This document shows, piece by piece, positions 46,993-57,003 of a stretch of DNA of 64,000 nucleotides; positions within the stretch are counted from its first letter, which is position 1; each line of letters begins with the position of its first letter. Both the position numbers and the translations under genes were made by a program. Source of the stretch: Mesorhizobium qingshengii (GTDB lineage: Bacteria; Pseudomonadota; Alphaproteobacteria; Rhizobiales; Rhizobiaceae); assembly GCF_027563465.1 (NCBI RefSeq), contig NZ_JAPFQA010000006.1, forward strand, positions 248,001-312,000, written 5' to 3'. The notes beneath the pieces are model-generated. The model was not told where the DNA came from, made no database searches, and saw only the letters and a list, made by a program, of their open reading frames with translations.

Positions 46993-47339
46993 TCGCCCTC
47001 CAGCGCCGGGAACTGGTGCGCGCCGTCGGCGCCAAGCGGTAATGGTCGGACCCACCGCACGGCTTTCAGGTCCAGCACGCCGTAAAGATGCGGAAACAGC
47101 GCACCGCCGCGCGAAACCTCGTATTTCAGCGCGGCGCCCAGCTTGGCGCCGTCGATGGCGACCAGCAGAAGGCCGGTCTGGCCGGCGAAGTGCTTTGTCG
47201 CCGTTTCCTTGACCTGCGCCGCCGTGGAGAAATGGATGAAGCCGTCCGCGACATCGATCGGTGCGCCGGTGAAGCGGCCATCTGTTTCGGCCTCGCGCCA
47301 AGGCGCTTCCGGGGTTATCTTGTAGATAATCTGAGACAT
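46989..47339 (-). CDS. DUF952 family protein
   Basis: 116 residues from ATG 47339. Signature IYKITPEAPWREAE, FIHFSTAAQVKETATKHFAGQ and the C-terminal LFPHLYGVLDLKAV match DUF952, which has an ADP-ribosyltransferase-like fold but no proven activity. Commonly precedes pyrD in Rhizobiales, and here is coupled to it by ATGA overlap, so it is transcribed as DUF952-pyrD. Confidence 0.9.
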   Translation of the reverse strand: MSQIIYKITPEAPWREAETDGRFTGAPIDVADGFIHFSTAAQVKETATKHFAGQTGLLLVAIDGAKLGAALKYEVSRGGALFPHLYGVLDLKAVRWVRPLPLGADGAHQFPALEGE

Positions 47340-47446
47340 GGTTGCGCTATAGTCTGAACCAGCCACGCGGGAAAGGCCACGCCAAGGGTCTTCCCCATTT
47401 CCGGCGCAAACATGCGATATTTCAGGCTTTGGCCATGGAGGACAAC

Positions 47447-47881
47447 ATGCGTCTGCAGCACATCTTGATCCCCGCCGCACTCGTTTCGCTGGTCGCGGCA
47501 TCCGCCTTTTCCGAAGAAACCGACCGCTATCGCCTGGAAAAGTCGGATAACGGCTATGTCCGCATGGATACGCGGACAGGTGCGATGTCGATCTGCGAGG
47601 AGCGTTCCGGTCAGCTCGTCTGCAAGATGGCGGCCGACGAACGCGCCGCTTTCCAGGACGAGGTCGATCGCCTGCAGACCTCGATGAAGGCCATGGACGA
47701 GCGCGTCACCAAGCTCGAGAATTCGCTCTCCGCCCGCCTCGAATCGAAACTGCCGAGCGAGGAGGATTTCAACAAGACCATGAACTACATGGAGCGCTTC
47801 CTGCGCGGCTTCATGGGCATCGTCAAGGATATGGACAAGGACAATGGCGGCGGCGCCCAGCTCAACTCGCAGAAGACATGA
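47447..47881 (+). CDS. Secreted or periplasmic coiled-coil protein, unknown
   Basis: 144 residues from ATG 47447, chosen for GGAGG 5 bases upstream. Signal peptide LQHILIPAALVSLVAASAFS; a short conserved block (RYRLEKSDNGYVRMDTRTG, MSICEERSGQLVCKM) with two Cys that may pair; then a heptad-rich coiled coil (FQDEVDRLQTSMKAMDERVTK). Widespread in Rhizobiales as a hypothetical protein. No function proposed. Confidence 0.8.
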   Translation: MRLQHILIPAALVSLVAASAFSEETDRYRLEKSDNGYVRMDTRTGAMSICEERSGQLVCKMAADERAAFQDEVDRLQTSMKAMDERVTKLENSLSARLESKLPSEEDFNKTMNYMERFLRGFMGIVKDMDKDNGGGAQLNSQKT

Positions 47882-48007
47882 GCGTCTAAAGCAGGGAAAA
47901 CGCGGCGCGCTGGCTTTGCCGCTTGAAAACAGCGCGCAGCCCCTCATAATCGTTCATCTGATCCCGAAAAAAAGCAGAAAATCATCGGGGGATTCGGGGA
48001 GGGACAT

Positions 48008-48667
48008 TTGCCGTCAGGCTATTCTTTCGTCATCGCCGACGATCACCCGCTGTTTCGCGGTGCGTTGCGTGAAGCGCTTGCTGGCATCGGCGACGTCGCC
48101 GCGATCCACGAGGCCGGTGATTTCGAGAGCGCCAAGGCGCTGCTCGTGGCCAACGAGGATGTCGACCTGGTGTTGCTCGACCTGTCGATGCCGGGCGCCA
48201 GCGGCCTCTCAGGCCTGATCTCGCTGCGCGGTATCCATCCGGCGGTGCCGCTGGTCGTGGTGTCGGCGCATGACGATCCGGCGACCATCAGGCGAGCGCT
48301 CGATCTCGGCGCGTCCGGTTTCATCTCCAAGTCGGCCAGCATGGAAGAAATCCGCGATGCCGTGCAGTCGGTGCTTGCCGGTGACATTGCGGCACCCGTC
48401 GGTATCGATCTCGGCGTCGAGCGCGATCCCGAGATTTCCGACCTGATCAAGCGGCTGCAGGCGCTGACCCCGCAACAGACCCGCGTGCTCGGCATGCTGG
48501 CAGAGGGCCTGCTCAACAAGCAGATCGCCTATGAACTCGGTGTTTCCGAGGCCACCATCAAGGCACATGTCTCCGCCATCCTGCAGAAGCTCGGTGTCGA
48601 CAGCCGCACCCAGGCGGTGATCCTCCTGTCCAAGATCGGCAGCGACCCGCTACAGGCAACCGGCTGA
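48008..48667 (+). CDS. NarL/FixJ-family response regulator (CrbR/ErdR-like)
   Basis: 219 residues from TTG 48008, with GGGGAGGGA 5 bases upstream. Receiver phosphorylation Asp58 (LVLLDLSMPGASG), and LuxR-type HTH near the end (LTPQQTRVLGMLAEGLLNKQ, SEATIKAHVSAILQKLGV). Directly convergent (stop codons abut at 48667/48668) with a sodium-solute-symporter hybrid kinase; that pairing is characteristic of CrbS-CrbR / MxtR-ErdR systems that control acetyl-CoA synthetase and acetate use. Functional link inferred. Confidence 0.87.
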   Translation: MPSGYSFVIADDHPLFRGALREALAGIGDVAAIHEAGDFESAKALLVANEDVDLVLLDLSMPGASGLSGLISLRGIHPAVPLVVVSAHDDPATIRRALDLGASGFISKSASMEEIRDAVQSVLAGDIAAPVGIDLGVERDPEISDLIKRLQALTPQQTRVLGMLAEGLLNKQIAYELGVSEATIKAHVSAILQKLGVDSRTQAVILLSKIGSDPLQATG

Positions 48668-51600
48668 CTATTCGGCGGCCGAAGCCAGCGGCCTGACCCT
48701 GGCCATCATCGAACGCAGCACTGCCGGCTTCAGCGGCTTGTTGATCACCGGTACCTCGAGCCCGCCCGCGGCCGTGCGCACCTCGTTGGAGCGGTCGGCG
48801 GTGACCAGCACGGCCGGCAGATCGTCGCCATGGATCGCGCGCAGCCTCATGATGATGTCGAGACCGGTTTCGCCGTCGAGATGATAATCGGCAAGGACGA
48901 TGTCCGGGCGGTGCATCGCGGCTCCGTCCAGATCCCTTGAGCCGGACACTGTATCGACGTTGCACCCCCAGCCTTCGAGCAGCAGCCGCATGCCTTCGAG
49001 GATGCGGGCGTCGTTGTCGATGCAAAGCACGTGCAGCCCGGCCAGCGAAGCTGTTGCACGCGCAGGGGCTCTGCTCTCGATCTCGCGGCGCGGCTCCTGC
49101 ACGGCCGCCACGGGCAGTATGACGGAAAAACGTGTGCCCTTGCCCGGATTTGAAAAGATCCGGATTTCCAGGCGCAGAACCCGTGCGATGCGGTCGACGA
49201 TGGAGAGGCCAAGGCCAAGTCCCTCCGCTTCACGGGCACCTTCGTCCAGCCGGGTGAATTCGTGGAAGACGGTGTTCAGCTTGTCGCCGGCAATGCCGAT
49301 GCCGGTGTCGATCACCTGGATCTCGGCCAGTTCGCCACGCCGTCGCACGCCGACCAGCACGCGGCCGTGGCGCGTGTATTTGATGGCGTTGGAGACGAGG
49401 TTCTGGATCAGGCGGCGCAGCAGGTTGCGATCCGTCATCACCGTCACCGACGATGGCATGATCGTCAGGCCGAGCTTCTTCTTGGCGGCGAGCGGCTGGA
49501 AGTCATTGCCGATCTGGCGCAGCAACCCGTCAAGGCTGAAGGCTGTATCGTCCGGCTTCATCGCGCCGGCATCAAGGCGGGAGATGTCGAGCACGGCGCC
49601 GAGAATGGTCTCGACCGATTCCAGCGAGGATTCGATGTTGACCGCTGCCTTGCCGGCAGGCCCCTTGCCTGCCTTTTCGATCAGCGACGAACAATAGAGC
49701 CGGGCGGCGTTCAGCGGCTGCAGGATGTCGTGGCCGGCGGCGGCGAGGAAGCGCGTCTTGCCCAGATTGGCCTCTTCGGCCAGCATCTGCGCCTGCGCCA
49801 GTTCCTCGTTGACCCGGGTCAGCTCGATGGTGCGGGTCTTGACGCGCTGCTCCAGTGATTCATTGGCGCGCTTCAGCGCCAGGTCCTGTTCGACGCGCCC
49901 GGAAATGTCGGCATAGGTGGCAACGATGCCGCCGTCCGGCATCGGGTTGGACCGCAGTTCCAGGATGCGGCCGCTGGTCTTCAACTCCATCTGCCAAGGG
50001 CTGACGAAACTGGTCAGCCGGTTGAGCATGGCGACGCGCTGATCGGCGGGAATGTCGCCGCGCTCGGCCAGATGGCGCAGGATGCGGTCGAGCGAGACGC
50101 CGACCTGGCCCATCTCGTCGGGCAGGTCGAAGAGTGCCCGGTACTGGCGGTTCCAGCAGATCAGGCGGAAATCCCGGTCGAAGACGGTGATGCCTTGCTC
50201 CATCTGGTCGAGTGCGATCTGCAAGAGGTCGCGGTTGTGCTGCAGCGCCTCGGTGGCGTCGTCGAGCAAGCGGAAGGCATCCCGTGATTCGCGGTCATGG
50301 CGCCGGAACAACAGCGACAGGATCAGCCGTGCCGAGGAAGAGCCGACGGCGCTGGCCAGCAGCTGCTCGGAGAAGCGGATGATGTCCATGCTCGCCTGTT
50401 CGTTGCCGTGCAGCGACGTGCCGTTGGTCTTCTCGAACGACTGGAAGGAGCGCTCGGTGCGTTCGACCCCGAGATAGCGCGCGATCGTGTCCTTGAGGTC
50501 ATTGACGGTGATGGCGGTGCGGAAGCGGCGCAGGCTGGGCATCGGGCCGGCATCGCGCGGCACGAAGATCGACGCCTGGATGCGCTCCAGCGGCACCGAC
50601 GCACGGGAGAGGGAGCCCAGAACGAAGAACACCGCGTTGATCGACAGGCTCCACAGCACGCCGTGGTTCAAAGGTTCGGCGACGGTGCCGAACAGCGCCT
50701 GCGGCCGCAGCGCCTCGAAGCCGAACAGCCCCTGCAGGATGATGTCGGTATCGGGCGCGACGAGCGAGGGCAACAGCAGTGTGTAGCCCCAGACGAGGAT
50801 ACCGGCGATCATGCCAAGTGCTGCACCCCTGCCGTTGGCGCCGCGCCAGATCAGCCCGCCAATCAGCGCCGGCGCGAACTGCGCGATGGCCGCGAAGGAC
50901 ATCAGGCCGATCGACGACAGGCGCGCGCTGTTGGTGCTCTGGCGGTAGTAGAGGAAGGCGATGAACAGCAGGATGAAGATCGCCCCGCGCCGCACATTGA
51001 GGATGAGCGTCGACCAGTCTTCGGTCTCGGAGGTCGAGGTCTTGAGCAGGCGGCGCACGAACAGCGGAATGACGAGGTCGTTGGAGATCATGATCGACAG
51101 CGCCACGCTTTCGACGATCACCATCGCCGTTGCCGCCGACAGACCGCCGATGAAAGCCGCCATCGCCAGCACGTCGTGGCCGCTGAACAGGGGCAGCGAC
51201 AGCACGTAGAGATCGCTGCTGGTTCCGGTGCCGACCAGCGACAGGCCGGCAAAGGCGATCGGCAGCACGAACAGGTTGATCGCCACGAGGTAGAGCGGAA
51301 ACACCCATGTCGCGGTGCGCAACTCGGCCTCGCCGCGGTTCTCGACGATGGTGACGTAGAACTGCCGCGGCAGCATGATGATGGCAAAGCCGCTCAAGCC
51401 CGTCAGCACCAGCCAGGTGGCGAGCGACGTGTTGTAGCTCATCGCTTGCCGGACCTGCGCGTTCTGGGCGAGCTTGTCGAACATGTCGCCGAGCCCGCCG
51501 AAGATCAGGAAGGTGACCATCAGGCCGATCGCCAGGAAGGCGGCGAGCTTGACCACGGTTTCGACCGCCACCGCCAGCACCAGCCCGTCCTGGTGTTCGG

Positions 51601-52156
51601 TGGCGTCGGCGTGGCGAGTGCCGAACAGCACCGCAAACAGCGCCAGCAGCATGGCGACGACCAGCGAGATGTCGCTGACGAACGGATCGAAGGAGGGCGG
51701 CGAGCCGGTGTAGTGCTCGACCATCAGGCTGACCGAACCGGAAATCGCCTTCAACTGCAGCGCGATATAGGGCACCGCGCCGATCGTGGCGATCAGCGTG
51801 GCGATCGCCGAGACGGTGAAGCTCTTGCCATAGCGGGCGCCAAGGAAGTCGGCGATCGAGGTGATCTTCTCGGTTTTGGCCAGCCGAACGATGCGGTTGA
51901 GCAGCGGAAAGCCGAACACGAACACCAGCACCGGGCCGGTATAGATGCCGAGGAATTCGAGGCCGCGTTCGGAGGAGAGGCCGACCGAACCGAAGAAGGT
52001 CCAGGACGTGCAGTAGATGGCAAGGCTGAGCGCGTAGATGAAGGGCCGGGCTCGGCCAGGCCCGGATATCGCCGAGCGGCGGTCGCCCAGGCTGGCAATG
52101 GCGAACAGCAGCGTCACATAGGCGATAGCGACGATGACGATGAACAAGCCCTGCAC
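48668..52156 (-). CDS. Hybrid sensor kinase with N-terminal sodium/solute symporter domain (CrbS/MxtR-like)
   Basis: 1162 residues from GTG 52156 (GGAGG about 11 bases upstream). Order: SLC5/PutP-like symporter domain of about 13 spans (residues 1-520), linker/STAC region, PAS domain (MEQGITVFDRDFRLICWNRQ), HisKA (FLAAAGHDILQPLNAARL), HATPase (QNLVSNAIKYTRHG, DTGIGI, GLGLGLSIV) and C-terminal receiver (VLCIDNDARILEGM, IVLADYHLDG). Such kinases couple solute state, possibly acetate flux, to phosphorylation of a NarL-type regulator, here encoded next door. Confidence 0.9.
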   Translation of the reverse strand: MQGLFIVIVAIAYVTLLFAIASLGDRRSAISGPGRARPFIYALSLAIYCTSWTFFGSVGLSSERGLEFLGIYTGPVLVFVFGFPLLNRIVRLAKTEKITSIADFLGARYGKSFTVSAIATLIATIGAVPYIALQLKAISGSVSLMVEHYTGSPPSFDPFVSDISLVVAMLLALFAVLFGTRHADATEHQDGLVLAVAVETVVKLAAFLAIGLMVTFLIFGGLGDMFDKLAQNAQVRQAMSYNTSLATWLVLTGLSGFAIIMLPRQFYVTIVENRGEAELRTATWVFPLYLVAINLFVLPIAFAGLSLVGTGTSSDLYVLSLPLFSGHDVLAMAAFIGGLSAATAMVIVESVALSIMISNDLVIPLFVRRLLKTSTSETEDWSTLILNVRRGAIFILLFIAFLYYRQSTNSARLSSIGLMSFAAIAQFAPALIGGLIWRGANGRGAALGMIAGILVWGYTLLLPSLVAPDTDIILQGLFGFEALRPQALFGTVAEPLNHGVLWSLSINAVFFVLGSLSRASVPLERIQASIFVPRDAGPMPSLRRFRTAITVNDLKDTIARYLGVERTERSFQSFEKTNGTSLHGNEQASMDIIRFSEQLLASAVGSSSARLILSLLFRRHDRESRDAFRLLDDATEALQHNRDLLQIALDQMEQGITVFDRDFRLICWNRQYRALFDLPDEMGQVGVSLDRILRHLAERGDIPADQRVAMLNRLTSFVSPWQMELKTSGRILELRSNPMPDGGIVATYADISGRVEQDLALKRANESLEQRVKTRTIELTRVNEELAQAQMLAEEANLGKTRFLAAAGHDILQPLNAARLYCSSLIEKAGKGPAGKAAVNIESSLESVETILGAVLDISRLDAGAMKPDDTAFSLDGLLRQIGNDFQPLAAKKKLGLTIMPSSVTVMTDRNLLRRLIQNLVSNAIKYTRHGRVLVGVRRRGELAEIQVIDTGIGIAGDKLNTVFHEFTRLDEGAREAEGLGLGLSIVDRIARVLRLEIRIFSNPGKGTRFSVILPVAAVQEPRREIESRAPARATASLAGLHVLCIDNDARILEGMRLLLEGWGCNVDTVSGSRDLDGAAMHRPDIVLADYHLDGETGLDIIMRLRAIHGDDLPAVLVTADRSNEVRTAAGGLEVPVINKPLKPAVLRSMMARVRPLASAAE

Positions 52157-52404
52157 GCCTGCAATTTCCTCCCTTTGCCGTCTTTTTATCCGGCTTGCCC
52201 GAACGCAATCACAGCTTGGCGTCCGAGTCCATCGCGGCTTTGGAAGCAGGACCACCGGAGCATCAAGCGGTGGCGACGACGAGAAACCGATTGTTTTCCG
52301 CTTTTACCCATTTTGCAACCGCAGGTTTTTGCTATGCTCCTTATTGGTCGGCGCCGAACGAAGGGGCGGAGCGGTAGCGCGGCTTGTCATGACAGGAGGG
52401 TCGA

Positions 52405-52827
52405 ATGCTGAAAGAATTCCAGGAATTCATTTCCAAGGGCAACGTGATGGACTTGGCCGTCGGCGTCATCATCGGCGGCGCCTTCAGCACGATCGTTACT
52501 TCCCTTGTCAACGACATCATCATGCCGATCGTCGGCGCGATTTTCGGCGGCTTGGACTTTAACAACTACTACGTCGGGCTTTCCTCGGCCGTCAACGCCA
52601 CTTCGCTGGCGGAGGCCAAGAAACAAGGCGCCGTTTTTGCCTACGGCAGCTTCATCACCGTGGCATTGAATTTCATCATCCTCGCCTTCATCATCTTCCT
52701 GATGGTCAAGGCGGTGAACAATCTGCGCAAGCGGCTCGAGCGCGAGAAGCCTGCTGCCCCCGCTGCTCCGCCGCCGGCTGATGTCGCACTGCTCACCGAG
52801 ATTCGCGATCTGCTCGCCAAGCGCTAA
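52405..52827 (+). CDS. mscL: Large-conductance mechanosensitive channel
   Basis: 140 residues. [20 protein letters not shown], gate helix [20 protein letters not shown], second span [19 protein letters not shown] and the C-terminal charged bundle helix are standard MscL. Relieves turgor upon hypo-osmotic shock as an inner-membrane pentamer. AGGAGG lies 8 bases before the ATG. A perfect terminator follows. Confidence 0.96.
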   Translation: MLKEFQEFISKGNVMDLAVGVIIGGAFSTIVTSLVNDIIMPIVGAIFGGLDFNNYYVGLSSAVNATSLAEAKKQGAVFAYGSFITVALNFIILAFIIFLMVKAVNNLRKRLEREKPAAPAAPPPADVALLTEIRDLLAKR

Positions 52828-52849
52828 CCATTGGTGGCATTACTGGACC

Positions 52850-52885
52850 AAAACCCCGGCCGTTCGCGGCCGGGGTTTTCTTTTT
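52850..52885 (+). terminator. Intrinsic terminator of mscL
   Basis: AAAACCCCGGCCG and CGGCCGGGGTTTT, 13-bp perfect arms around a TTCG tetraloop, followed by CTTTTTT. The A-rich 5' side makes it potentially bidirectional. Confidence 0.95.
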
Positions 52886-52938
52886 TCGCTTCTGGTAAGG
52901 AGCGCTGACGAACATTTGAGACCGGAACGGATCCGCCC

Positions 52939-54105
52939 ATGACCTTGATCGAAAGTTTGCGCGCCGAAGCCCGCGCGGCGCCAGAAAGCGGCATTGTCGC
53001 CGTTGTCAACCACGGCCGCCTGCGCGAGGGCCTGATCCCGCTCTGGGCCGGCGAGGGCGACCTGCCGACGCCCGCCTTCATCAGCGACGCGGCCGCCCGG
53101 GGACTGGCCAGCGGCGAGACATTCTACACCTGGCAGAAAGGCATTCCGGAGCTCAGGCAAGCGCTCGCCCGCTACTACGCCAGGCACTTCGGCAAGACCT
53201 TCCCCGAAGAGGAATTCATCGTCACCGGATCGGGCATGCACGCCATCCAGCTGGCCCTCGACGCTGTCGCCGGCGCCGGCGACGAGGTTGTCTATCTGTC
53301 GCCGGCCTGGCCGAATTTCGATGCCGCCACGGCGATAGCGGGAGCCGTGCCGGTGCCGGTCACGCTCGACCAGTCCGGCAATGGCTGGTCCTGCGATGTC
53401 GAGAAGATTGCAGCCGCGATCACGCCACGCACCAAGGCACTGTTCATCAACACACCGTCGAACCCAACCGGCTGGACCGCCGATCATGAGACCTTGCAGG
53501 CGATCCTCGATCTTGCCCGCGCGAAGAACCTTTGGATCATCGCCGACGAGATTTATTCCCTGTTTCACTATGGCCATGGTCGTGCGCCGTCCTTCCTCGA
53601 CATCGCGTCGGCGGAAGACCGCATCCTGTTCGTCAACAGCTTCTCCAAGAACTGGGCGATGACTGGCTGGCGTGTCGGCTGGATCAAGACCCATCCCGCC
53701 TTGCAGCAGGTGTTCGAGAACCTGATCCAGTATTCGAACTCCGGCGTAGCCCAGTTCATGCAGCGCGGTGCGATCGCCGCCCTCGATGAGGGCGACGCCT
53801 TCATTGCCGAACAGGTGGAGCGGGCGCGTGCGGCGCGTGACCTGGTCTGCGGCATCCTCGGTGCCACTGGCCGCGCCCGGTTCACCGCGCCGCAAGGCGC
53901 GTTCTACTTGTTCTTCACTGTCGACGGCATTACCGATTCACGCGCCGCCGCTTTCGAGATCGTCGACAAGGCCAATGTCGGCCTGGCGCCCGGGACGGCC
54001 TTCGGCCCAGGTGGCGAAGCCTTCCTCAGGCTGTGCTTCCACCGCCGCCTCGACCAGGTCGAGGAAGCCGCGCACCGGCTGGCGAAGTGGATGAAGGCTG
54101 TCTAG
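52939..54105 (+). CDS. Class I/II pyridoxal-phosphate aminotransferase
   Basis: 388 residues of fold type I. GSGMHAIQLALDA, FINTPSNPTGW, IIADEIYSLFHY and the PLP lysine in NSFSKNWAMTGWRVG are all present, plus the C-terminal Arg (LRLCFHRR) for carboxylate binding. Aspartate/aromatic-aminotransferase-like; the substrate is not determinable from the sequence. Monocistronic between mscL's terminator and the 107-bp repeat. Confidence 0.9.
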   Translation: MTLIESLRAEARAAPESGIVAVVNHGRLREGLIPLWAGEGDLPTPAFISDAAARGLASGETFYTWQKGIPELRQALARYYARHFGKTFPEEEFIVTGSGMHAIQLALDAVAGAGDEVVYLSPAWPNFDAATAIAGAVPVPVTLDQSGNGWSCDVEKIAAAITPRTKALFINTPSNPTGWTADHETLQAILDLARAKNLWIIADEIYSLFHYGHGRAPSFLDIASAEDRILFVNSFSKNWAMTGWRVGWIKTHPALQQVFENLIQYSNSGVAQFMQRGAIAALDEGDAFIAEQVERARAARDLVCGILGATGRARFTAPQGAFYLFFTVDGITDSRAAAFEIVDKANVGLAPGTAFGPGGEAFLRLCFHRRLDQVEEAAHRLAKWMKAV

Positions 54106-54204
54106 CTAAACCGCCGACGAAACCCGGATTGAAAATCGCTCCGGCGAGTCAGCTGGCGTGGGTTTCGAGAACCGGAGCGCAGCGGACATTCAGGGCCGTG
54201 GGCA

Positions 54205-54311
54205 CGCGCATGACCCCGAAGATCGGGATCGATCTTCGGCAAGGATCATGCGCAAATTTGGAGTTGCTACGGCGTCCTTTGCGCGTCCGAATGGACGCGC
54301 GGCGCTGTAGA
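54205..54311 (-). repeat. 107-bp two-hairpin intergenic repeat, copy B
   Basis: Inverted copy of 1613-1719. Second-stem arms are CCGAAGATCG / CGATCTTCGG on the copy-A strand: A-to-G matched by T-to-C, which preserves pairing. Lies in the 258-bp gap between the aminotransferase and hemA 3' ends; nothing else is seen in that gap. Confidence 0.85.
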
Positions 54312-54363
54312 AAGCGCAGAAACCCGCACCGGATAGCCGTCGGAGTAGAGTTTCAAACGGGCT

Positions 54364-55641
54364 TTAGCCGCCTGATTTGGGCACCAGCAGCGGAATGACG
54401 CGGTCGCTTTCGGCCACCGAGGGCCGGCCTGCAGAACCATAGGGGATGCCCAGCGCATCCCAGGTCTCGATCAGCGCATCCTGCAGTGCCGCGATCAAAG
54501 CGTCGGTATGGAAGGGCGTCGGCGTGATGCGCAGCCGCTCGGTGCCGCGCGGCACGGTCGGATAGTTGATCGGCTGGATGTAGATGCCGTGCACGCCAAG
54601 CAGGCGATCGCTCGCCATCTTGCAAAGTTCCGGATCGCCAACCAGCAGCGGCACGATGTGGGTTGGCGATTCCATCACCGGCAGGCCGGCGGCGGAAAGG
54701 ACCTGCTTGGTTCGCGTCGCCTGCTGTTGCTGGGCATCGCGCTCGGCCTGCGAGCGTTTGAGGTGGCGGATCGAGGCGGTGGTGGCGGCAGCGATCGCCG
54801 GCGGCAGCGCCGTGGTGAAGATGAAGCCCGGCGCATAGGAGCGCACCGCGTCGATCACCGCGCTTGTGCCGGTGATGTATCCGCCCAGCGTGCCGAACGC
54901 CTTGGCCAGCGTGCCCTGGATGATATCGATCCGGTCGGCCAGTCCCTCGCGCTCGGTGATGCCGCCGCCTCGCGGTCCGTACATGCCGACGGCATGGACC
55001 TCGTCGATATAGGTCATGGCGTTGTAGCGCTCGGCGAGCTCGACGATCTGCTTTATCGGCGCGATGTCGCCATCCATCGAATAGACGCTCTCGAAGACGA
55101 TCAGCTTGGCGCGTTCGCGGCCCGCCGCCTGCAGCAGGCTTTCCAGATGCGCGACATCATTGTGGCGAAAGATCTTCTTCTCGGCGCCGGAGCGCCGCAC
55201 GCCTTCGATCATCGAGGCGTGGTTCAGTTCGTCCGAAATGATCAGGCAGTTGGGCAAAAGCCGGGCAATGGTCGAGATCGAGGCCTCGTTGGAGACAAAA
55301 CCGGAGGTGAAGACGAGTGCGGCTTCCTTGTCGTGCAGGTCGGCAAGCTCCACTTCGAGCTCGACCAGCGGGTTGCTGGTGCCCGAAATGTTGCGGGTGC
55401 CGCCGGCGCCCGACCCCATTTTGCCGGCCGCGTTCTGGAACGCGGCGATGACGTCGGGATGCTGGCCCATGCCGAGATAGTCGTTGGAGCACCAGACGGT
55501 GATTTCCTCGGCGCGGCCATTGGCACGCCAGATGGCGCGCGGAAATTTGCCTGCGATACGCTCCAGGTCGGCGAAGACGCGGTAGCGACGCTCTGCATGG
55601 AGCTGGTCGATCGCTTCCTCGAAGAACCGCTGATAGTTCAT
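54364..55641 (-). CDS. hemA: 5-aminolevulinate synthase
   Basis: 425 residues from ATG 55641 (GGGAAG upstream). [41 protein letters not shown] and PLP lysine K248 ([12 protein letters not shown]) match alphaproteobacterial ALAS, the Shemin-pathway enzyme condensing glycine with succinyl-CoA. The frame stays open upstream to 57099, antisense to galE; that extension is not coding. A perfect FNR/FixK-type box lies about 125 bp upstream, in keeping with oxygen-dependent haem demand in rhizobia. Confidence 0.96.
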   Translation of the reverse strand: MNYQRFFEEAIDQLHAERRYRVFADLERIAGKFPRAIWRANGRAEEITVWCSNDYLGMGQHPDVIAAFQNAAGKMGSGAGGTRNISGTSNPLVELEVELADLHDKEAALVFTSGFVSNEASISTIARLLPNCLIISDELNHASMIEGVRRSGAEKKIFRHNDVAHLESLLQAAGRERAKLIVFESVYSMDGDIAPIKQIVELAERYNAMTYIDEVHAVGMYGPRGGGITEREGLADRIDIIQGTLAKAFGTLGGYITGTSAVIDAVRSYAPGFIFTTALPPAIAAATTASIRHLKRSQAERDAQQQQATRTKQVLSAAGLPVMESPTHIVPLLVGDPELCKMASDRLLGVHGIYIQPINYPTVPRGTERLRITPTPFHTDALIAALQDALIETWDALGIPYGSAGRPSVAESDRVIPLLVPKSGG

Positions 55642-55765
55642 GTCGGCTTCCCAATTTTTGCGCGGGATCATAATCATTGCCCTATTGGTCGTCCACCGGG
55701 CCTTTTTGGTCAAAATGCCACGCCCCGGACCGGTTCCTAACGACCACGGATCGTGGCCTATTCCC

Positions 55766-55779
55766 TTGATGTGGATCAA
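55766..55779. promoter_or_regulatory. FNR/FixK/FnrN box between hemA and galE
   Basis: TTGAT-GTGG-ATCAA is a perfect match to the anaerobox consensus TTGATNNNNATCAA. About 125 bp before the hemA start and 130 bp before galE, so it could serve either; hemA is the more likely target. Confidence 0.8.
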
Positions 55780-55908
55780 CTTTGTTTCAGGATGATGCCA
55801 CATGCCGACCATGCCGGTTACCGCGGCTTGTAGTGGCCATCCGGCAGGCTTTCCAGTAAGGCGGTGGTTGAGACAGTTTCCGATAAATCTTGAGATGCGA
55901 GGAAGCGG

Positions 55909-56904
55909 ATGACGGTTTTGGTGACAGGCGGTGCCGGTTACATCGGCAGCCACATGGTCTGGGAGTTGCTGGATGCCGGTGAGAGCGTGGTCGTTCTCGA
56001 CCGCCTTTCGACCGGTTTCGAATGGGCGGTGGCGCCGGAGGCGAAGCTGGTCGTCGGCGATATCGCCGACCGTGAGTTGGTCGGTTCGATCATCAGGGAC
56101 AACAAGGTCGATGCGATCATCCATTTCGCCGGTTCCATCGTGGTTCCGGAATCGGTCGCCGACCCGCTCGGTTATTATGAGAACAACACCTGCAAGACGC
56201 GCACTCTGATCGAAACCGCGGTGCGCGAAGGCGTGCCCAACTTCATCTTTTCCTCGACCGCCGCCGTCTATGGCGGCGCCGGACTGGAGCCGGTGCGCGA
56301 GGATGCCCGCCTGGCGCCGGAATCGCCCTATGGCCTGTCCAAGCTGATGAGCGAATGGATGCTGCGCGATGCGGCGATCGCGCACGGCCTGCGCTATACC
56401 GCGCTGCGCTACTTCAACGTGGCCGGCGCCGACCCGAAGGGTCGCACCGGCCAGTCGACGCCAGGCGCCACCCATCTGATCAAGGTCGCCTGCGAGACGG
56501 CGCTCGGCAAGCGCCCCTTCATGCAGGTATTCGGCACTGACTATCCGACGCCGGACGGCACCTGCATGCGCGACTATATCCATGTCAGCGACCTGGTGGC
56601 GGCGCATCGCCTGGCCTTGCAGCGGCTGCGCGCGGGGGGAGCGAGCCTTGTCGCCAATTGCGGCTACAGCCATGGCTATTCGGTGCTCGAGGTCATCGAC
56701 AGCGTGCGCCGGGCCTTCGGCCATGATTTCGAGGTGAAGATGGGCGATCGCCGCCCAGGCGACGCCGCGGCGGTGGTTGCCAATTCGGATCTCGCCCGCG
56801 CGGAACTCGGCTGGACCCCGCAACGCGACGATCTCGACCAGATCGTTGCCGATGCGCTCGCCTGGGAGCGTATCCTGACCGGCAAGAACTCCGCACGGAG
56901 CTGA
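55909..56904 (+). CDS. galE: UDP-glucose 4-epimerase
   Basis: 331 residues, extended SDR fold. NAD motif GGAGYIG (7-13), catalytic Ser116/Thr117 ([11 protein letters not shown]), Tyr141-xxx-Lys145 ([11 protein letters not shown]), then [10 protein letters not shown] and [10 protein letters not shown]. Interconverts UDP-glucose and UDP-galactose; in rhizobia the ExoB version supplies galactose for exopolysaccharide and LPS. Divergent from hemA. Confidence 0.94.
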   Translation: MTVLVTGGAGYIGSHMVWELLDAGESVVVLDRLSTGFEWAVAPEAKLVVGDIADRELVGSIIRDNKVDAIIHFAGSIVVPESVADPLGYYENNTCKTRTLIETAVREGVPNFIFSSTAAVYGGAGLEPVREDARLAPESPYGLSKLMSEWMLRDAAIAHGLRYTALRYFNVAGADPKGRTGQSTPGATHLIKVACETALGKRPFMQVFGTDYPTPDGTCMRDYIHVSDLVAAHRLALQRLRAGGASLVANCGYSHGYSVLEVIDSVRRAFGHDFEVKMGDRRPGDAAAVVANSDLARAELGWTPQRDDLDQIVADALAWERILTGKNSARS

Positions 56905-57003
56905 GCCGGCGGCTTTTCTCCCCAGGGCTCGCAAGGCGCCCGGCGAAGCGCTATTGAAGGCATTCGCAAGGCGCCGCGCCGCGGGGAATTCTTGGGGGAT
57001 GGC

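Noticed and set aside
50297..52411. A 704-codon plus-strand open frame
   Set aside because: It is the antisense of the symporter-kinase gene, with low-complexity Asp/Gln/Arg/His-rich translation typical of GC-rich shadow frames.
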